Positions 34,387-42,996 are shown, counted from the stretch's first letter. The stretch: DNA of 47,266 bases from Clostridia bacterium (GCA_017440585.1 JAFSGW010000030.1:1-47266), one strand, 5' to 3'. A program made the numbers and translations. The notes: a model not told the origin generated them from the letters alone.

Positions 34387-36363
34387 CTATTTTTCACTTA
34401 AAACGCTGTCGATGGCAGTCTTTAAAAGATACAATGCCTCGTCCATGTCCTTGCAGTCAAGCTGTGCCGCACCTGCAAGCATATGACCTCCGCCACCTAA
34501 TTTTTCTGCAATAAGCTGCACGTTCACGTCGCCGTAGCTTCTGCAGCTTACCGATATAACCCCATCTACGGGAGCAAGCACGAAGGATGCAACCACATCC
34601 TCAATTTCAAGCATGTCGTTTGCCGCCTTGGCTATAACCTCCTGCTTTATGCCCTCATCGTAAGCTGTGCCAATGGCAAACTTTCCTTCGTACATCTGCA
34701 TACCTGTCACAATGCCGCTTCTCTGGCTGTAATTTTCAATGCTTTCACGGAAGCTCTTTCTAACCCTTAAGGTGTCGGCACCAAGCCTCTTGAGATATGC
34801 CGCCGCCTCTAAGGTTCTTACGCCCGTTTTATAAATAAAGTTATTTGTATCAATAAGCACCCCTGCATACATTGCCTCGGCAATTTCCGCATTTATACCG
34901 CCTCTGCCTATATACTGAAGCATTTCCGCCACCATTTCGCAGCTGGAGGAGGCAAAAGGCTCGTGATAGAGAAGGTCGGTGTTTGAAATAAAGTCCTCGC
35001 TTCGTCTGTGGTGGTCAATAAGTACCACCTGCTGAGCCTCGTCAAGTATTTCCGGCGATGCCACAAGGCTTCTTCTGTGTGTGTCGCACACAATAACAAG
35101 GGTTTTAGGTCTCATAAGCTCCCTTGCCTGCATTCTGTTCACAAAAAGCCCTATATGTGTCTGGTTACTTTCAAAGCTCTTCAAAAGTGCCTTCACCGTG
35201 GTGTCATAGGTTTCAAGAAGCACCTTTGCCTGCTTACCGTGAGCCATTGCAATACAAGCCAGTGCCACGGAAGCACCGAAGGAGTCCGCATCGGCATTTG
35301 TATGCCCCATAACAATAACGTTGTCACTTTCTTCAATAAGGCCAAGCATTGCAAGAGCCTTTACTCTTACCTTAACCTTTGTTCTCTTTTCTGTTTCACG
35401 GTTTTTACCGCCATAGTAGGAGAAGTCGCCACCGTCCTTGATAACCGCCTGGTCGCCGCCACGGCCAAGTGCCATATCAAGGGCAGTTTTTGCAAAAACG
35501 TCAATCTCGTTTATGTCCTCTCCGCCTATACCAACGCCAATACTCAGCGTAGGCTCAATCACACTGCCTGCACCTCTTGTTTTGGCTTTTTCCAGTATGT
35601 CAAACTTTTCGCTCTTTATTTCATCAAGCTTTTCCGAGCTGAAAAGGCACATATATCTGCCCTTTTCCACGTGTCTCACACTACCGCCCAGGCTCTTTAC
35701 CCAGTCAAAAATAAGTGCTTCAATTTCCTTTTCCGCCTCGTAGGAAACATCGTCGCCCTCTTCTGTCAAAAGCTCGTCGTAGTTGTCAATAAGAACATGC
35801 ATAATAACTGTTCTTATGTCGCTTGCCTTTTTCTTGTAATACTCAAGCTCTGTTATATCCTTCAAGGTTATAACAAAGGCACTGTCCGATATGTTTTCAG
35901 CCTTAAAGGGCACATTTGTCAGTAAATAGCACTTGTCGCCGTGGTCAATACGGCACTCTGCACCGCTTTCCATTTTACTTAAAAGGTCCATGGTAATTGC
36001 AGGCATGTGCTCTGTTATGCCGTCATGCATTGTAACTGTGGGGCATATGGCGTCAAAGGCCTCATTCCACCAGTTGATTTTGCCGTCTGTGCCAACAGAA
36101 ATCATTGCAATTGTAACGCCCTTTGTCAAATCAAACTTGTCGTTAACGTCTGCCATGGAGGAATAGTATTTCACCGTCTCATTAAGAGCCTTTTTTTCCT
36201 CATTAAGCTTCACCGTAAAGGTTATAACCGAAACAATCAGAAGCATAAGCCCCACAAAAATATTGTAAAAGCAAATGCCTATTGCACAAAGTGCAACCAG
36301 TAAACAATACAAGAACAGTCCGTTTTTCAATATTAAATTAAAAATTCCGTTTTTCTTATTCAT
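34387..36363 (-). CDS. gdpP: Cyclic-di-AMP phosphodiesterase GdpP (DHH/DHHA1)
   Basis: This membrane phosphodiesterase hydrolyses c-di-AMP to pApA and so tunes wall and osmotic homeostasis. Two N-terminal helices (about 14-34 and 36-51), a PAS domain (about 75-170), a degenerate GGDEF domain (about 180-320) and the DHH/DHHA1 catalytic half can be read. Metal residues are in HTNADAD (His354, Asp358, Asp360), Asp427 and DHH (450-452). The C-terminus has GGGGHMLAGAAQ. At 658 residues it is normal. It heads the long minus-strand run, with a promoter immediately upstream. Confidence 0.95.
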   Translation of the reverse strand: MNKKNGIFNLILKNGLFLYCLLVALCAIGICFYNIFVGLMLLIVSVITFTVKLNEEKKALNETVKYYSSMADVNDKFDLTKGVTIAMISVGTDGKINWWNEAFDAICPTVTMHDGITEHMPAITMDLLSKMESGAECRIDHGDKCYLLTNVPFKAENISDSAFVITLKDITELEYYKKKASDIRTVIMHVLIDNYDELLTEEGDDVSYEAEKEIEALIFDWVKSLGGSVRHVEKGRYMCLFSSEKLDEIKSEKFDILEKAKTRGAGSVIEPTLSIGVGIGGEDINEIDVFAKTALDMALGRGGDQAVIKDGGDFSYYGGKNRETEKRTKVKVRVKALAMLGLIEESDNVIVMGHTNADADSFGASVALACIAMAHGKQAKVLLETYDTTVKALLKSFESNQTHIGLFVNRMQARELMRPKTLVIVCDTHRRSLVASPEILDEAQQVVLIDHHRRSEDFISNTDLLYHEPFASSSCEMVAEMLQYIGRGGINAEIAEAMYAGVLIDTNNFIYKTGVRTLEAAAYLKRLGADTLRVRKSFRESIENYSQRSGIVTGMQMYEGKFAIGTAYDEGIKQEVIAKAANDMLEIEDVVASFVLAPVDGVISVSCRSYGDVNVQLIAEKLGGGGHMLAGAAQLDCKDMDEALYLLKTAIDSVLSEK

Positions 36364-36398
36364 TGTTACCCCTCATAAAACATACATATACATAGTGT

Positions 36399-36427
36399 AT
36401 TATATAACAAATATTTGGTTTTGTACA
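36399..36427 (-). promoter_or_regulatory. Candidate sigma-A promoter of gdpP and the long run
   Basis: On the minus strand TGTACA (36427-36422) and TATAAT (36404-36399) are spaced 17 bases, about 36 bases before the gdpP ATG. The perfect -10 and spacing outweigh the weaker -35. The same 91-base gap must also hold the divergent promoter of the plus-strand ylmC-type gene, which I cannot define. Confidence 0.55.
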
Positions 36428-36454
36428 GCATTTTTTTATAAAAGGAGTCCTTCC

Positions 36455-36709
36455 GTGAACGAAAATATAAACCGTGCCTCCACCTTCCGCCATAAAGAGG
36501 TTATCGACATATCAACGGGTGAGCGTTTAGGCTTCATGACCGATATCGACGTAAACCTTTCCACGGGCAGGGTCAACGCCATTATTATTCCGGGCAAACG
36601 CCGTTTTTTCGGCTTTCTCCCTCCCGAGGAGGATATTGTTATAGAATGGCACCGCATCAAAAAAATCGGCGACGACATAATCCTTGTCGCCACCGAAACC
36701 GAATCGTAG
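36455..36709 (+). CDS. YlmC/YmxH family sporulation-associated PRC-barrel protein, 84 aa
   Basis: This small PRC-barrel protein contains KEVIDISTGERLGFMTDIDV, GRVNAIIIPGKRRFFGF and EDIVIEWHRIKKIGDDIILV, the three-strand pattern of the YlmC/YmxH family. The family is tied to sporulation in Firmicutes, but its molecular role is not established. GTG 36455 follows AAAGGAGTC; the longer frame starting at 36275 lies inside gdpP and is not credible. It is divergent from gdpP and convergent with trmFO, with hairpins after it. Confidence 0.85.
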   Translation: MNENINRASTFRHKEVIDISTGERLGFMTDIDVNLSTGRVNAIIIPGKRRFFGFLPPEEDIVIEWHRIKKIGDDIILVATETES

Positions 36710-36757
36710 GGGGCGATGCCCCATCAAAAAAGGGATTTTGCCTCCGCAAAATCCCTT
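36710..36757. terminator. Bidirectional terminator between ylmC-type gene and trmFO
   Basis: A short GGGGC/GCCCC hairpin (36710-36722) directly follows the plus-strand stop. The main hairpin AAGGGATTTTGC/GCAAAATCCCTT (36730-36741 with 36746-36757) is followed on the minus strand by a run of T. It ends trmFO and probably ylmC as well. Confidence 0.75.
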
Positions 36758-36760
36758 CCT

Positions 36761-36781
36761 TAATTGCTCATTGCTAATTGC
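36761..36781 (-). repeat. CAATTAG/CAATGAG repeat spanning the trmFO stop
   Basis: On the minus strand the last codon and TAG of trmFO lie in AATTAGCAATGAGCAATTA, the same heptamer array as after def and coaBC. Confidence 0.55.
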
Positions 36782-38081
36782 CCAAAGCCTCTCCGAGGCT
36801 TTGAAGCGCCTCTTCTGCAATTGCAAGATAGCGTTCCTTTTTGTTCTTAATTCGTCCCACGTGGTGCTCTATAATGCCGAAATTGGCGTTCATAGGCTGG
36901 AATCTGCCCTTCACGGCACCAACGGTAATGTAATTACTAAGTGCTCCCGTAACGGTAGAGGTTGGAAGCACCAATTCTTCCTCGCCCTTCATTGCCTTTG
37001 CAGCGTTCATGCCTGCCATAAGCCCGCTTACCGCACTTTCAACATAGCCTTCAACGCCCGTTATCTGCCCTGCAAAGTAAACTTTGGGGTAGTTTATCAT
37101 ACCAAAGGTTGCCTTTAAAACCTCGGGCGAATTTATATATGTGTTATGGTGCATAACACCCAGGCGTAAAAAGTTTGCATTCTCTAAACCGGGTATCATG
37201 GAAAAAACCCTCTTCTGCTCCCCGAACTTCAAATTTGTCTGGAAGCCTACCATGTTGAACATTGTGCCCTCGGTGTTATCCTGCCTCAACTGCACAACAG
37301 CGTAAGGCTCTCTGCCTGTTTTGGGGTCGGGCAAGCCCTTGGGCTTTAAGGGACCAAAGCGGAGAGTGTCTACCCCACGGGATGCCATGATTTCAACGGG
37401 CATACAGCCCTCGAAAACGTTTGGCTTGTCAATATCCTCGTGAAGAGGTGCACGTTCTGCATTTATAAGTGCCTCGTAGAATGCCGTATACTCGTCCTTG
37501 TCCATAGGGCAGTTTATATAGTCTGCCGTGCCCTTGCCGTAGCGTGCACTTTTGTAAACCTTGTCAAAGTCAATGCTTTCCGTTTCAATAACCGGTGCCG
37601 CCGCATCGTAGAAGGACAAGTACTCTGCCCCCGTAAGGCGTGCTATTGCATCACAAAGAGAGCCGTGTGTCAAAGGCCCCGATGCAACAATTGTGTACTC
37701 GTCGGGGTTTATATCCCCTACAAGCTCATTTATAATCTCAATGTTTTCGTGCTCACGTATCCTTTTTGTAACCAGAGCTGCAAACTTGTCGCGGTCAACA
37801 GCCAGTGCACCGCCTGCAGGCACGCTTGTTTCATCGGCACAAGCTATAACAAGAGAGCCCATACGGCGCATTTCCTCCTTTAAAAGACCGCAGGCATTAT
37901 CAAGCCCTGCACCCTTTAAGGAGTTTGAGCACACAAGCTCACACAAGTCGGGGTTTGTATGTGCAGGAGAAAACTGAACAGGCTTCATTTCGTAAAGCTT
38001 TACCTTTACCCCACGCTGTGCCGCCTGCCACGCCGCTTCACAGCCGGCGAGGCCTCCGCCTATAATTTTAAGCTCTGCCAT
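36774..38081 (-). CDS. trmFO: Folate/FAD-dependent tRNA m5U54 methyltransferase TrmFO
   Basis: TrmFO methylates U54 of the tRNA T-loop using methylene-THF. The FAD-binding IGGGLAGCEAAWQAA lies at residues 7-21. ELVCSNSLKGAGLDNACGLLKEEMRRMGS, CPMDKDEYTAFYEAL and AGQITGVEGYVESAVSGLMA are TrmFO blocks. ATG 38081 follows AGAGGTGGAG and gives 435 residues, as expected; an upstream ATG at 38132 would overlap the end of topA. It lies downstream of topA in the classical dprA-topA-trmFO order. Confidence 0.96.
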   Translation of the reverse strand: MAELKIIGGGLAGCEAAWQAAQRGVKVKLYEMKPVQFSPAHTNPDLCELVCSNSLKGAGLDNACGLLKEEMRRMGSLVIACADETSVPAGGALAVDRDKFAALVTKRIREHENIEIINELVGDINPDEYTIVASGPLTHGSLCDAIARLTGAEYLSFYDAAAPVIETESIDFDKVYKSARYGKGTADYINCPMDKDEYTAFYEALINAERAPLHEDIDKPNVFEGCMPVEIMASRGVDTLRFGPLKPKGLPDPKTGREPYAVVQLRQDNTEGTMFNMVGFQTNLKFGEQKRVFSMIPGLENANFLRLGVMHHNTYINSPEVLKATFGMINYPKVYFAGQITGVEGYVESAVSGLMAGMNAAKAMKGEEELVLPTSTVTGALSNYITVGAVKGRFQPMNANFGIIEHHVGRIKNKKERYLAIAEEALQSLGEALGN

Positions 38082-38095
38082 TTTCTCCACCTCTT

Positions 38096-40186
38096 TTACT
38101 CTTCTGTCTTTTTGTTTTTGTTGGAACTGCACTCAGCATTTGAGCAGGTTGTTATACTGCCCTTTTTGAAGTACTTTTTAACCATCACCGAGCCACAGAT
38201 GGGGCAGGGTGTTTTAATGGGCTGATCCCACAGTAAAAAGTCACACTTGGGTGCATTTTCGCAGGTAAAGAACTTTTTGCCCTTCTTGCTCTTTCTTTCC
38301 ACAATCCTTGCCTTGCACTTGGGGCATTCAACGCCAGTGTCCTTAATGATGGGCTTTGTGTTCTTGCATTCGGGGAAGCCGGGGCAAGCCAAGAACTTAC
38401 CGAACTTACTTACCTTAATAACCATGTGTCTGCCGCACTTGTCGCAAACCTCTTCGGAAACCTCGTCTGCTATTTTAACCTTGTCAATGTTCTTTTCTGC
38501 ATTTTCAAGGGTTGCCTTAAAGGGGTTATAGAACTCCTCAAGAAGGTCAACCCAGTCTCTCTTGCCTTCTTCAACCTTGTCAAGCTCAGCTTCCATTTCA
38601 GCTGTAAACTCAGCATCAACAATGCTTTCAAAGTTTGCCTGCATAATGTCGTTTACAATACAGCCCAAATCTGTAGGCTTAAGCATCTTTTTCTCACGTG
38701 CCACATATCCACGGCCTATAATTGTTGTAATTGTAGGTGTGTAGGTGCTGGGTCTGCCTATGCCTGCATCCTTCATTGCCTCAATAAGGCTCGCTTCAGT
38801 AAAGCGTGCAGGAGGCTCTGTAAAATGCTGGTCGGGTGTAATTTCGCTTAAAAGAAGCTTCTGACCTTCAGTAAGCTTTAAGAGCTTCTTTGAGTCCTTC
38901 TCAACCTGAGTGTCGCTGCCTTCAATGTAAACTGCACGGTAGCCCAAAAACTTTATTGCACTTCCCGATGCCTTGAAGGTTACACCGCCCGATGTAATAT
39001 CTGCCGCAACAGTATCGTAAACCGCACTTGTCATCTGGCAGGCAATAAACCTTTCCCATATAAGCTTATAGAGCTTATACTGGTCAGCTGTTACGCTTTT
39101 CTGTATCATATCTGGTGTAATTGTACAGTCTGTGGGTCGGATTGCTTCGTGTGCATCCTGAGCATCCTTGCCCGTGCGGTAATAATTGGGCTTTACGGGC
39201 AGGTATTCTCTGCCGTACTTTTCGTCAATAAAGCTCCTTACCATACCGAGTGCTTCTTCGGAAATTCGCATAGAGTCTGTTCTCATATATGTTATAAGAC
39301 CCATGGGACCCTTGCCGGGCACTGTAACGCCCTCATAAAGAGCCTGAGCCGCACTCATTGTTCTCTGTGAGGTAAAGCCAATCTTACGGCTTGCATCCTG
39401 GAGAAGAGTGCTTGTTGTAAAGGGAGGAAGCGGATGCTTCTTCTTTTCCGTATAGGTTGCCTTTGTAACCGTATACTCATTATCCTTTACAATCTTAAGA
39501 ATATTTTCAGCATCTTTTTCGTTTGTAATTTCCTTTTTCTTGCCGTTTATGCCGTGGTAGCGTGCTTCAAAGGGATGCTTGCCCTTTTCGTCTGTAAGGG
39601 TAGCGGTAATTGTCCAGTATTCCTTGGGAATAAAGTTTTCAATTTCCTTTTCTCTGTCCACAATCATTTTTGTAACAGCACTCTGCACTCTGCCTGCACT
39701 AAGACCTCTTTTTACCTTTTTCCACAAAATGGGGCTTATTTTATAGCCCACAATGCGGTCAAGAACTCTTCTTGCCTGCTGTGAATTAACAAGGTCAACG
39801 TCAATGCTTCTGGGGCTCTTCAAGGATGCCACCACCGCCGACTTTGTAACCTCGTTAAAGGTAATACGGCATTTTGACTTTTCGTCAAGCTCTAAAAGCT
39901 GTGCCAAGTGCCAGCTTATAGCCTCACCCTCACGGTCAGGGTCGGCTGCCAGATAAATTTTATCGGCACTTTTTGCCGCTTTTTTCATTTTTGCAATAAG
40001 GTCGCCTTTGCCTCTTATTGTGATGTACTTAGGCTCAAAGCCATCCTCAACATCAACGCCAAGGGTGCTTTTGGGCAAATCCCTCACGTGACCTACAGAT
40101 GCCATAACCGTGTAGTTCTTGCCCAGATATTTATTTATGCTTTTCGCTTTTGCAGGCGACTCCACTATAACAAGACTTTTTGCCAT
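38096..40186 (-). CDS. topA: DNA topoisomerase I (type IA)
   Basis: TopA relaxes negative supercoils. The N-terminal Toprim domain (VIVESPAKAKSI, residues 6-17; DPDREGE 82-88) and the active-site Tyr300 in ITYMRTDS are clear. Three C-terminal zinc-finger motifs follow (CDKCG..., CPKCK..., CPICG...) from about residue 580. At 696 residues the length is typical. It is 17 bases from dprA and overlaps nothing vital downstream. Confidence 0.97.
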   Translation of the reverse strand: MAKSLVIVESPAKAKSINKYLGKNYTVMASVGHVRDLPKSTLGVDVEDGFEPKYITIRGKGDLIAKMKKAAKSADKIYLAADPDREGEAISWHLAQLLELDEKSKCRITFNEVTKSAVVASLKSPRSIDVDLVNSQQARRVLDRIVGYKISPILWKKVKRGLSAGRVQSAVTKMIVDREKEIENFIPKEYWTITATLTDEKGKHPFEARYHGINGKKKEITNEKDAENILKIVKDNEYTVTKATYTEKKKHPLPPFTTSTLLQDASRKIGFTSQRTMSAAQALYEGVTVPGKGPMGLITYMRTDSMRISEEALGMVRSFIDEKYGREYLPVKPNYYRTGKDAQDAHEAIRPTDCTITPDMIQKSVTADQYKLYKLIWERFIACQMTSAVYDTVAADITSGGVTFKASGSAIKFLGYRAVYIEGSDTQVEKDSKKLLKLTEGQKLLLSEITPDQHFTEPPARFTEASLIEAMKDAGIGRPSTYTPTITTIIGRGYVAREKKMLKPTDLGCIVNDIMQANFESIVDAEFTAEMEAELDKVEEGKRDWVDLLEEFYNPFKATLENAEKNIDKVKIADEVSEEVCDKCGRHMVIKVSKFGKFLACPGFPECKNTKPIIKDTGVECPKCKARIVERKSKKGKKFFTCENAPKCDFLLWDQPIKTPCPICGSVMVKKYFKKGSITTCSNAECSSNKNKKTEE

Positions 40187-40203
40187 TTTCTGATCCCCTC
40201 TGT

Positions 40204-41298
40204 TTAGTTGTTCAATTTATATTTATTTCTGAAAGCAAGCTTTATTATGCCCTTTATTTCCATAATTGTCAAGACCGAAGTTAACCGGCTTGCCTCCATC
40301 TGGGTATATTCAAGTATTTCTTCATAGGTTTCTTTGCCCGTTTTTATGGCATTTACCACGCTTTTTTCAAAGGGAGACAAATGTTCATTTTCGTCCTTTT
40401 CTTTCTCTTCGGGCAAAGCTTCGGGTACAACCTCTTCCTCAGCCTCTTCCCCGAAATTATCCTTCAGGCGGAATTTTTCGGGCACTCTGTCCATCATTTC
40501 GTACAAAATGTCGCTTCCCGATAAGGCAAAGGATGCACCATCACGTAAAAGTGCATTTGTGCCTGCACTGTTGGGGCTGTCAATGTTACCGGGCACCGCA
40601 AAAACAACCTTCCCCTGCTCTAAAGCATGTGATGCAGATATAAGTGCACCGCTTCTCTGTGCCGCTTCAACAATTGTAACCGAGTCGCTCAAAGCTGTCA
40701 TAACACGGTTTCTCACAGGGAAGTTTTCCTTCAGGGGCCCCATCCCCATGGGAAATTCCGACACTATAAGACCACCCTTTGCAACAAGTGAGGCAAAAAG
40801 CTCCGCATTTTCCTTCGGGTAGTCAACATCAATACCCGTACCTATAACAACAATAACGTTTCCGCCCTGCCTCATAGCACCTCTTATTGCCGCAGTGTCA
40901 ATACCTCTTGCACCGCCGGAGACAATGCAAACGCCGTTGTCTGCAAGCTCGTGTGCAAAATTTGCCGCAACGTTCATGCCGTAGGGCGTAGCCTCTCTGC
41001 TTCCCACAATTGTTGCCTTAATAGGGTACTCAAGAAGCTTTTTATTGCCCCTTGTGAATAAATATGGCGGAGGATATGCAATATTCCTCAATTCCTCAGG
41101 GTATTCCTTATCAATATATGTAACAAGAGAGTAGCCTGAGCGTATTGCCTTCTCCAGGCTGTTACAAAGCAAACTTGCTTCCTCGCCCGTAAAATCAACG
41201 CTCTTCTTTTTCTTGTCAAAGTCCTTTGCTAAGGCTCTCATCTTTTTATTCGTTCTGTTTTTTGCCGAAAGAAGTATCCATGCAAGCTTGTTTTCCAT
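40204..41298 (-). CDS. dprA: DNA-processing protein DprA
   Basis: DprA loads RecA on incoming single-stranded DNA during transformation. The Rossmann core has TIVGSREATPYGMN (near 94), SGGARGIDTAAIRGAMRQGG (near 130) and GIDVDYPKENAELF. The C-terminal winged helix (about 300-364; FEKSVVNAIKTGKETYEEIL) is preserved, while the N-terminal SAM-like part is short. At 364 residues it is normal. It starts five bases after the methyltransferase stop and lies before topA. Confidence 0.95.
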   Translation of the reverse strand: MENKLAWILLSAKNRTNKKMRALAKDFDKKKKSVDFTGEEASLLCNSLEKAIRSGYSLVTYIDKEYPEELRNIAYPPPYLFTRGNKKLLEYPIKATIVGSREATPYGMNVAANFAHELADNGVCIVSGGARGIDTAAIRGAMRQGGNVIVVIGTGIDVDYPKENAELFASLVAKGGLIVSEFPMGMGPLKENFPVRNRVMTALSDSVTIVEAAQRSGALISASHALEQGKVVFAVPGNIDSPNSAGTNALLRDGASFALSGSDILYEMMDRVPEKFRLKDNFGEEAEEEVVPEALPEEKEKDENEHLSPFEKSVVNAIKTGKETYEEILEYTQMEASRLTSVLTIMEIKGIIKLAFRNKYKLNN

Positions 41299-41302
41299 TT
41301 TT

Positions 41303-42097
41303 TCAGCCCTCTTTATAGGTTTTATTCTGCCTTACAAATTCATACATCATAACAGTGCCTGCTGTGGAGGCGTTAAGGCTTTCCGCACCGCCAAGCATAG
41401 GTATTGTAACCTTCACGTCGCACCTTTTTATTGTGTCTTCTGTAAGCCCGTTACCTTCGTTACCTATAAAAACAGCCACATTCCCCGTCATGTCCGCCTC
41501 AAAAATCGGCTGTGAATTTTCAGTAAGTGCACCTGCAACGGATTTAATTGCATTGCTCTTTAAAAACCCGAAAACAGAGTCAACATTCTTATTTCTTACA
41601 ACCTTTACGGAAAATAAGCTTCCCATAAGGCTTCTTGTAACCTTGGGGTTATAAATGTCAACACAGCCCTTTGTCATAATAACAGCCTTTGCCCCTGCCG
41701 CATCGGCACTTCTTATAATTGTGCCTGCATTACCCGGGTCCTGCAAATTCTCACAAACAACAATAAGGCTCTTTCCCGAAAGGTCAATGTCTGAAAAGCT
41801 CAATTCCTCCATACGGCATATTGCCATAACGCCCTGAGGTGTTACAGTATCGGAAACATAGTCAAAAATCCTGGGTGCTAAGGTGTACATCTTCACACCC
41901 TTTAAAACTGAAAGGTCATAACTGCATCTGTCGCTTACAAGAATAAATTCAACTTTTGCACCCTTCTTTATTGCATCGCACACATTTCTGTAGCCCTCTA
42001 TTATAAATAAGCCTTCCTTGTCTCTGCCCTGCTTTGTTGTAAGGCTTTTTGCCAGCTTTACATATTTATTGTCTCTGCTTGTAATTAAACTTTCCAT
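41303..42097 (-). CDS. SpoU/TrmH-family RNA 2'-O-methyltransferase, 264 aa
   Basis: This is a SPOUT-fold rRNA methyltransferase. It has an N-terminal substrate-binding domain (SLITSRDNKYVKLAKSLTTK, FIIEGYRNVCDAIK) and a C-terminal knot with motif 1 VCENLQDPGNAGTIIRSADA (near 118), motif 2 VFIGNEGNGL and motif 3 IPMLGGAESLNASTAGTVMM. The exact target nucleotide cannot be assigned; it resembles YsgA-like enzymes. ATG 42097 has GGGAGGAAG six bases upstream. A longer reading frame to 42196 only translates the 40-bp tandem repeat that abuts this ribosome site. It is followed by dprA after five bases. Confidence 0.92.
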   Translation of the reverse strand: MESLITSRDNKYVKLAKSLTTKQGRDKEGLFIIEGYRNVCDAIKKGAKVEFILVSDRCSYDLSVLKGVKMYTLAPRIFDYVSDTVTPQGVMAICRMEELSFSDIDLSGKSLIVVCENLQDPGNAGTIIRSADAAGAKAVIMTKGCVDIYNPKVTRSLMGSLFSVKVVRNKNVDSVFGFLKSNAIKSVAGALTENSQPIFEADMTGNVAVFIGNEGNGLTEDTIKRCDVKVTIPMLGGAESLNASTAGTVMMYEFVRQNKTYKEG

Positions 42098-42110
42098 AAA
42101 TCTTCCTCCC

Positions 42111-42217
42111 ACCCATAAGGGCTGATTGAGTTTAGATAAAATATACTCGCACCCATAAGGGCTGATTGAGTTTAGATAAAATATACTCGCACCCATAAGG
42201 GCTGATTGAGTTTAGAT
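42111..42217. repeat. 40-bp tandem repeat, 2.7 identical copies
   Basis: The unit at 42111-42150 is repeated exactly at 42151-42190 and again for 27 bases at 42191-42217. It begins ACCCATAAGGGCTGATTGAG. The array ends five bases from the GGGAGG ribosome site of the SpoU-type gene. There are no spacers, so it is not a CRISPR array. Copy number may vary between strains. Confidence 0.95.
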
Positions 42218-42222
42218 GCACA

Positions 42223-42311
42223 ATGAATCAAACTCAGGAGGATGCAACACCTTGCATCCGACCGTTGCCCGACGGCGTACACAGGTACGCCGAGCGGTGA
42301 GTTTGGTTCAT
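42223..42311. repeat. Structured dispersed repeat, copy 1
   Basis: An outer stem of 14 pairs with one wobble (42223-42236 with 42298-42311) encloses hairpin A (42240-42247/42252-42259) and hairpin B (42273-42280/42285-42292; CGGCGTAC/GTACGCCG). A second copy in opposite orientation is at 45671-45756; see the finding. Confidence 0.8.
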
Positions 42312-42312
42312 A

Positions 42313-42413
42313 GCTCAAAGGCATACAATATGAAAGAAATCCGCAATGAATTGCGGATTTCTACATATTTGCTTCTTTATAATTGTCGCCTTTGAGCGGT
42401 GTGCGCTAAAGGC
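42313..42413 (-). terminator. Structured 3' end of the infC-rpmI-rplT operon
   Basis: Just after the rplT stop, on the minus strand, a hairpin (42413-42404 with 42398-42388) is followed by an 11-pair hairpin (42361-42351 with 42346-42336, TTCA loop) and then TTTC. The segment 42388-42397 can instead pair perfectly with 42313-42322, enclosing the second hairpin. So two mutually exclusive folds are possible. Confidence 0.6.
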
Positions 42414-42425
42414 AACAGCCCATTC

Positions 42426-42779
42426 TTACAGAGCAGCCTTAGCTGTCTCTACAAGCTTTGTGAATGCAGCAGCATCGTTGATAGCGATTTCGGAAAGCAT
42501 TTTTCTGTTGATTTCAACATTAGCCTTCTTTAAACCGTTCATGAATCTGGAATAGTTAATACCATTCATCTTGCATGCAGCGCTGATTCTTGTGATCCAG
42601 AGCTTTCTGAAATCTCTCTTCTTAAGCTTTCTACCTACATAAGCATAGCTCATGGACTTCATAACAGCCTGGTTTGCTGTTCTGTAAAGCTTACTCTTAC
42701 CGCCACGGTAACCCTTAGCAAGCTTTAAAACTTTTTTATGATGTTTTCTGGTGTTAAGTGCACCCTTTACTCTAGCCAT
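42426..42779 (-). CDS. rplT: 50S ribosomal protein L20
   Basis: L20 is essential for early 50S assembly. [20 protein letters not shown] and [20 protein letters not shown] are the signature N-terminal blocks, with [20 protein letters not shown] in the globular domain. It is 117 residues long. In Firmicutes L20 represses its own operon by binding the leader. It is the last gene of infC-rpmI-rplT. Confidence 0.98.
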   Translation of the reverse strand: MARVKGALNTRKHHKKVLKLAKGYRGGKSKLYRTANQAVMKSMSYAYVGRKLKKRDFRKLWITRISAACKMNGINYSRFMNGLKKANVEINRKMLSEIAINDAAAFTKLVETAKAAL

Positions 42780-42798
42780 TAGTTAATCCTCCTATCAA

Positions 42799-42996
42799 TT
42801 ATTTGTAAGGTATAAGCTTCTTGATAACTTTTGCGTTAGGAACGGAAGCATAGCTTACCTTTCTGAGTCTTCTCTTTCTCTTAGTGTCCTTCTTATTAAG
42901 GATGTGGCTCTTAAAAGCCTTTGCTCTCTTTACCTTGCCGCTCTTAGTAAGACTGAAGCGCTTAGCAGCAGCTCTGTGTGTCTTTATTTTAGGCAT
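42799..42996 (-). CDS. rpmI: 50S ribosomal protein L35
   Basis: A basic 65-residue protein, [20 protein letters not shown] ... [19 protein letters not shown], is the typical L35. It lies between infC and rplT in the universal order, with about 20 bases to rplT. Confidence 0.98.
   Translation of the reverse strand: MPKIKTHRAAAKRFSLTKSGKVKRAKAFKSHILNKKDTKRKRRLRKVSYASVPNAKVIKKLIPYK

Noticed and set aside
35008-35925. 305-codon plus-strand frame inside gdpP
   Set aside because: It is antisense to the conserved DHH and GGDEF regions, has a Cys/His-rich composition typical of shadow frames and lacks a ribosome site.
42098-42196. N-terminal extension of the SpoU-type methyltransferase to 42196
   Set aside because: It is translation of the 40-bp tandem repeat, lacks a ribosome site and is unlike the family. 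ATG 42097 has a strong ribosome site.
42111-42217. Possible CRISPR array
   Set aside because: The repeats are directly adjacent, with no unique spacers and no cas genes nearby.
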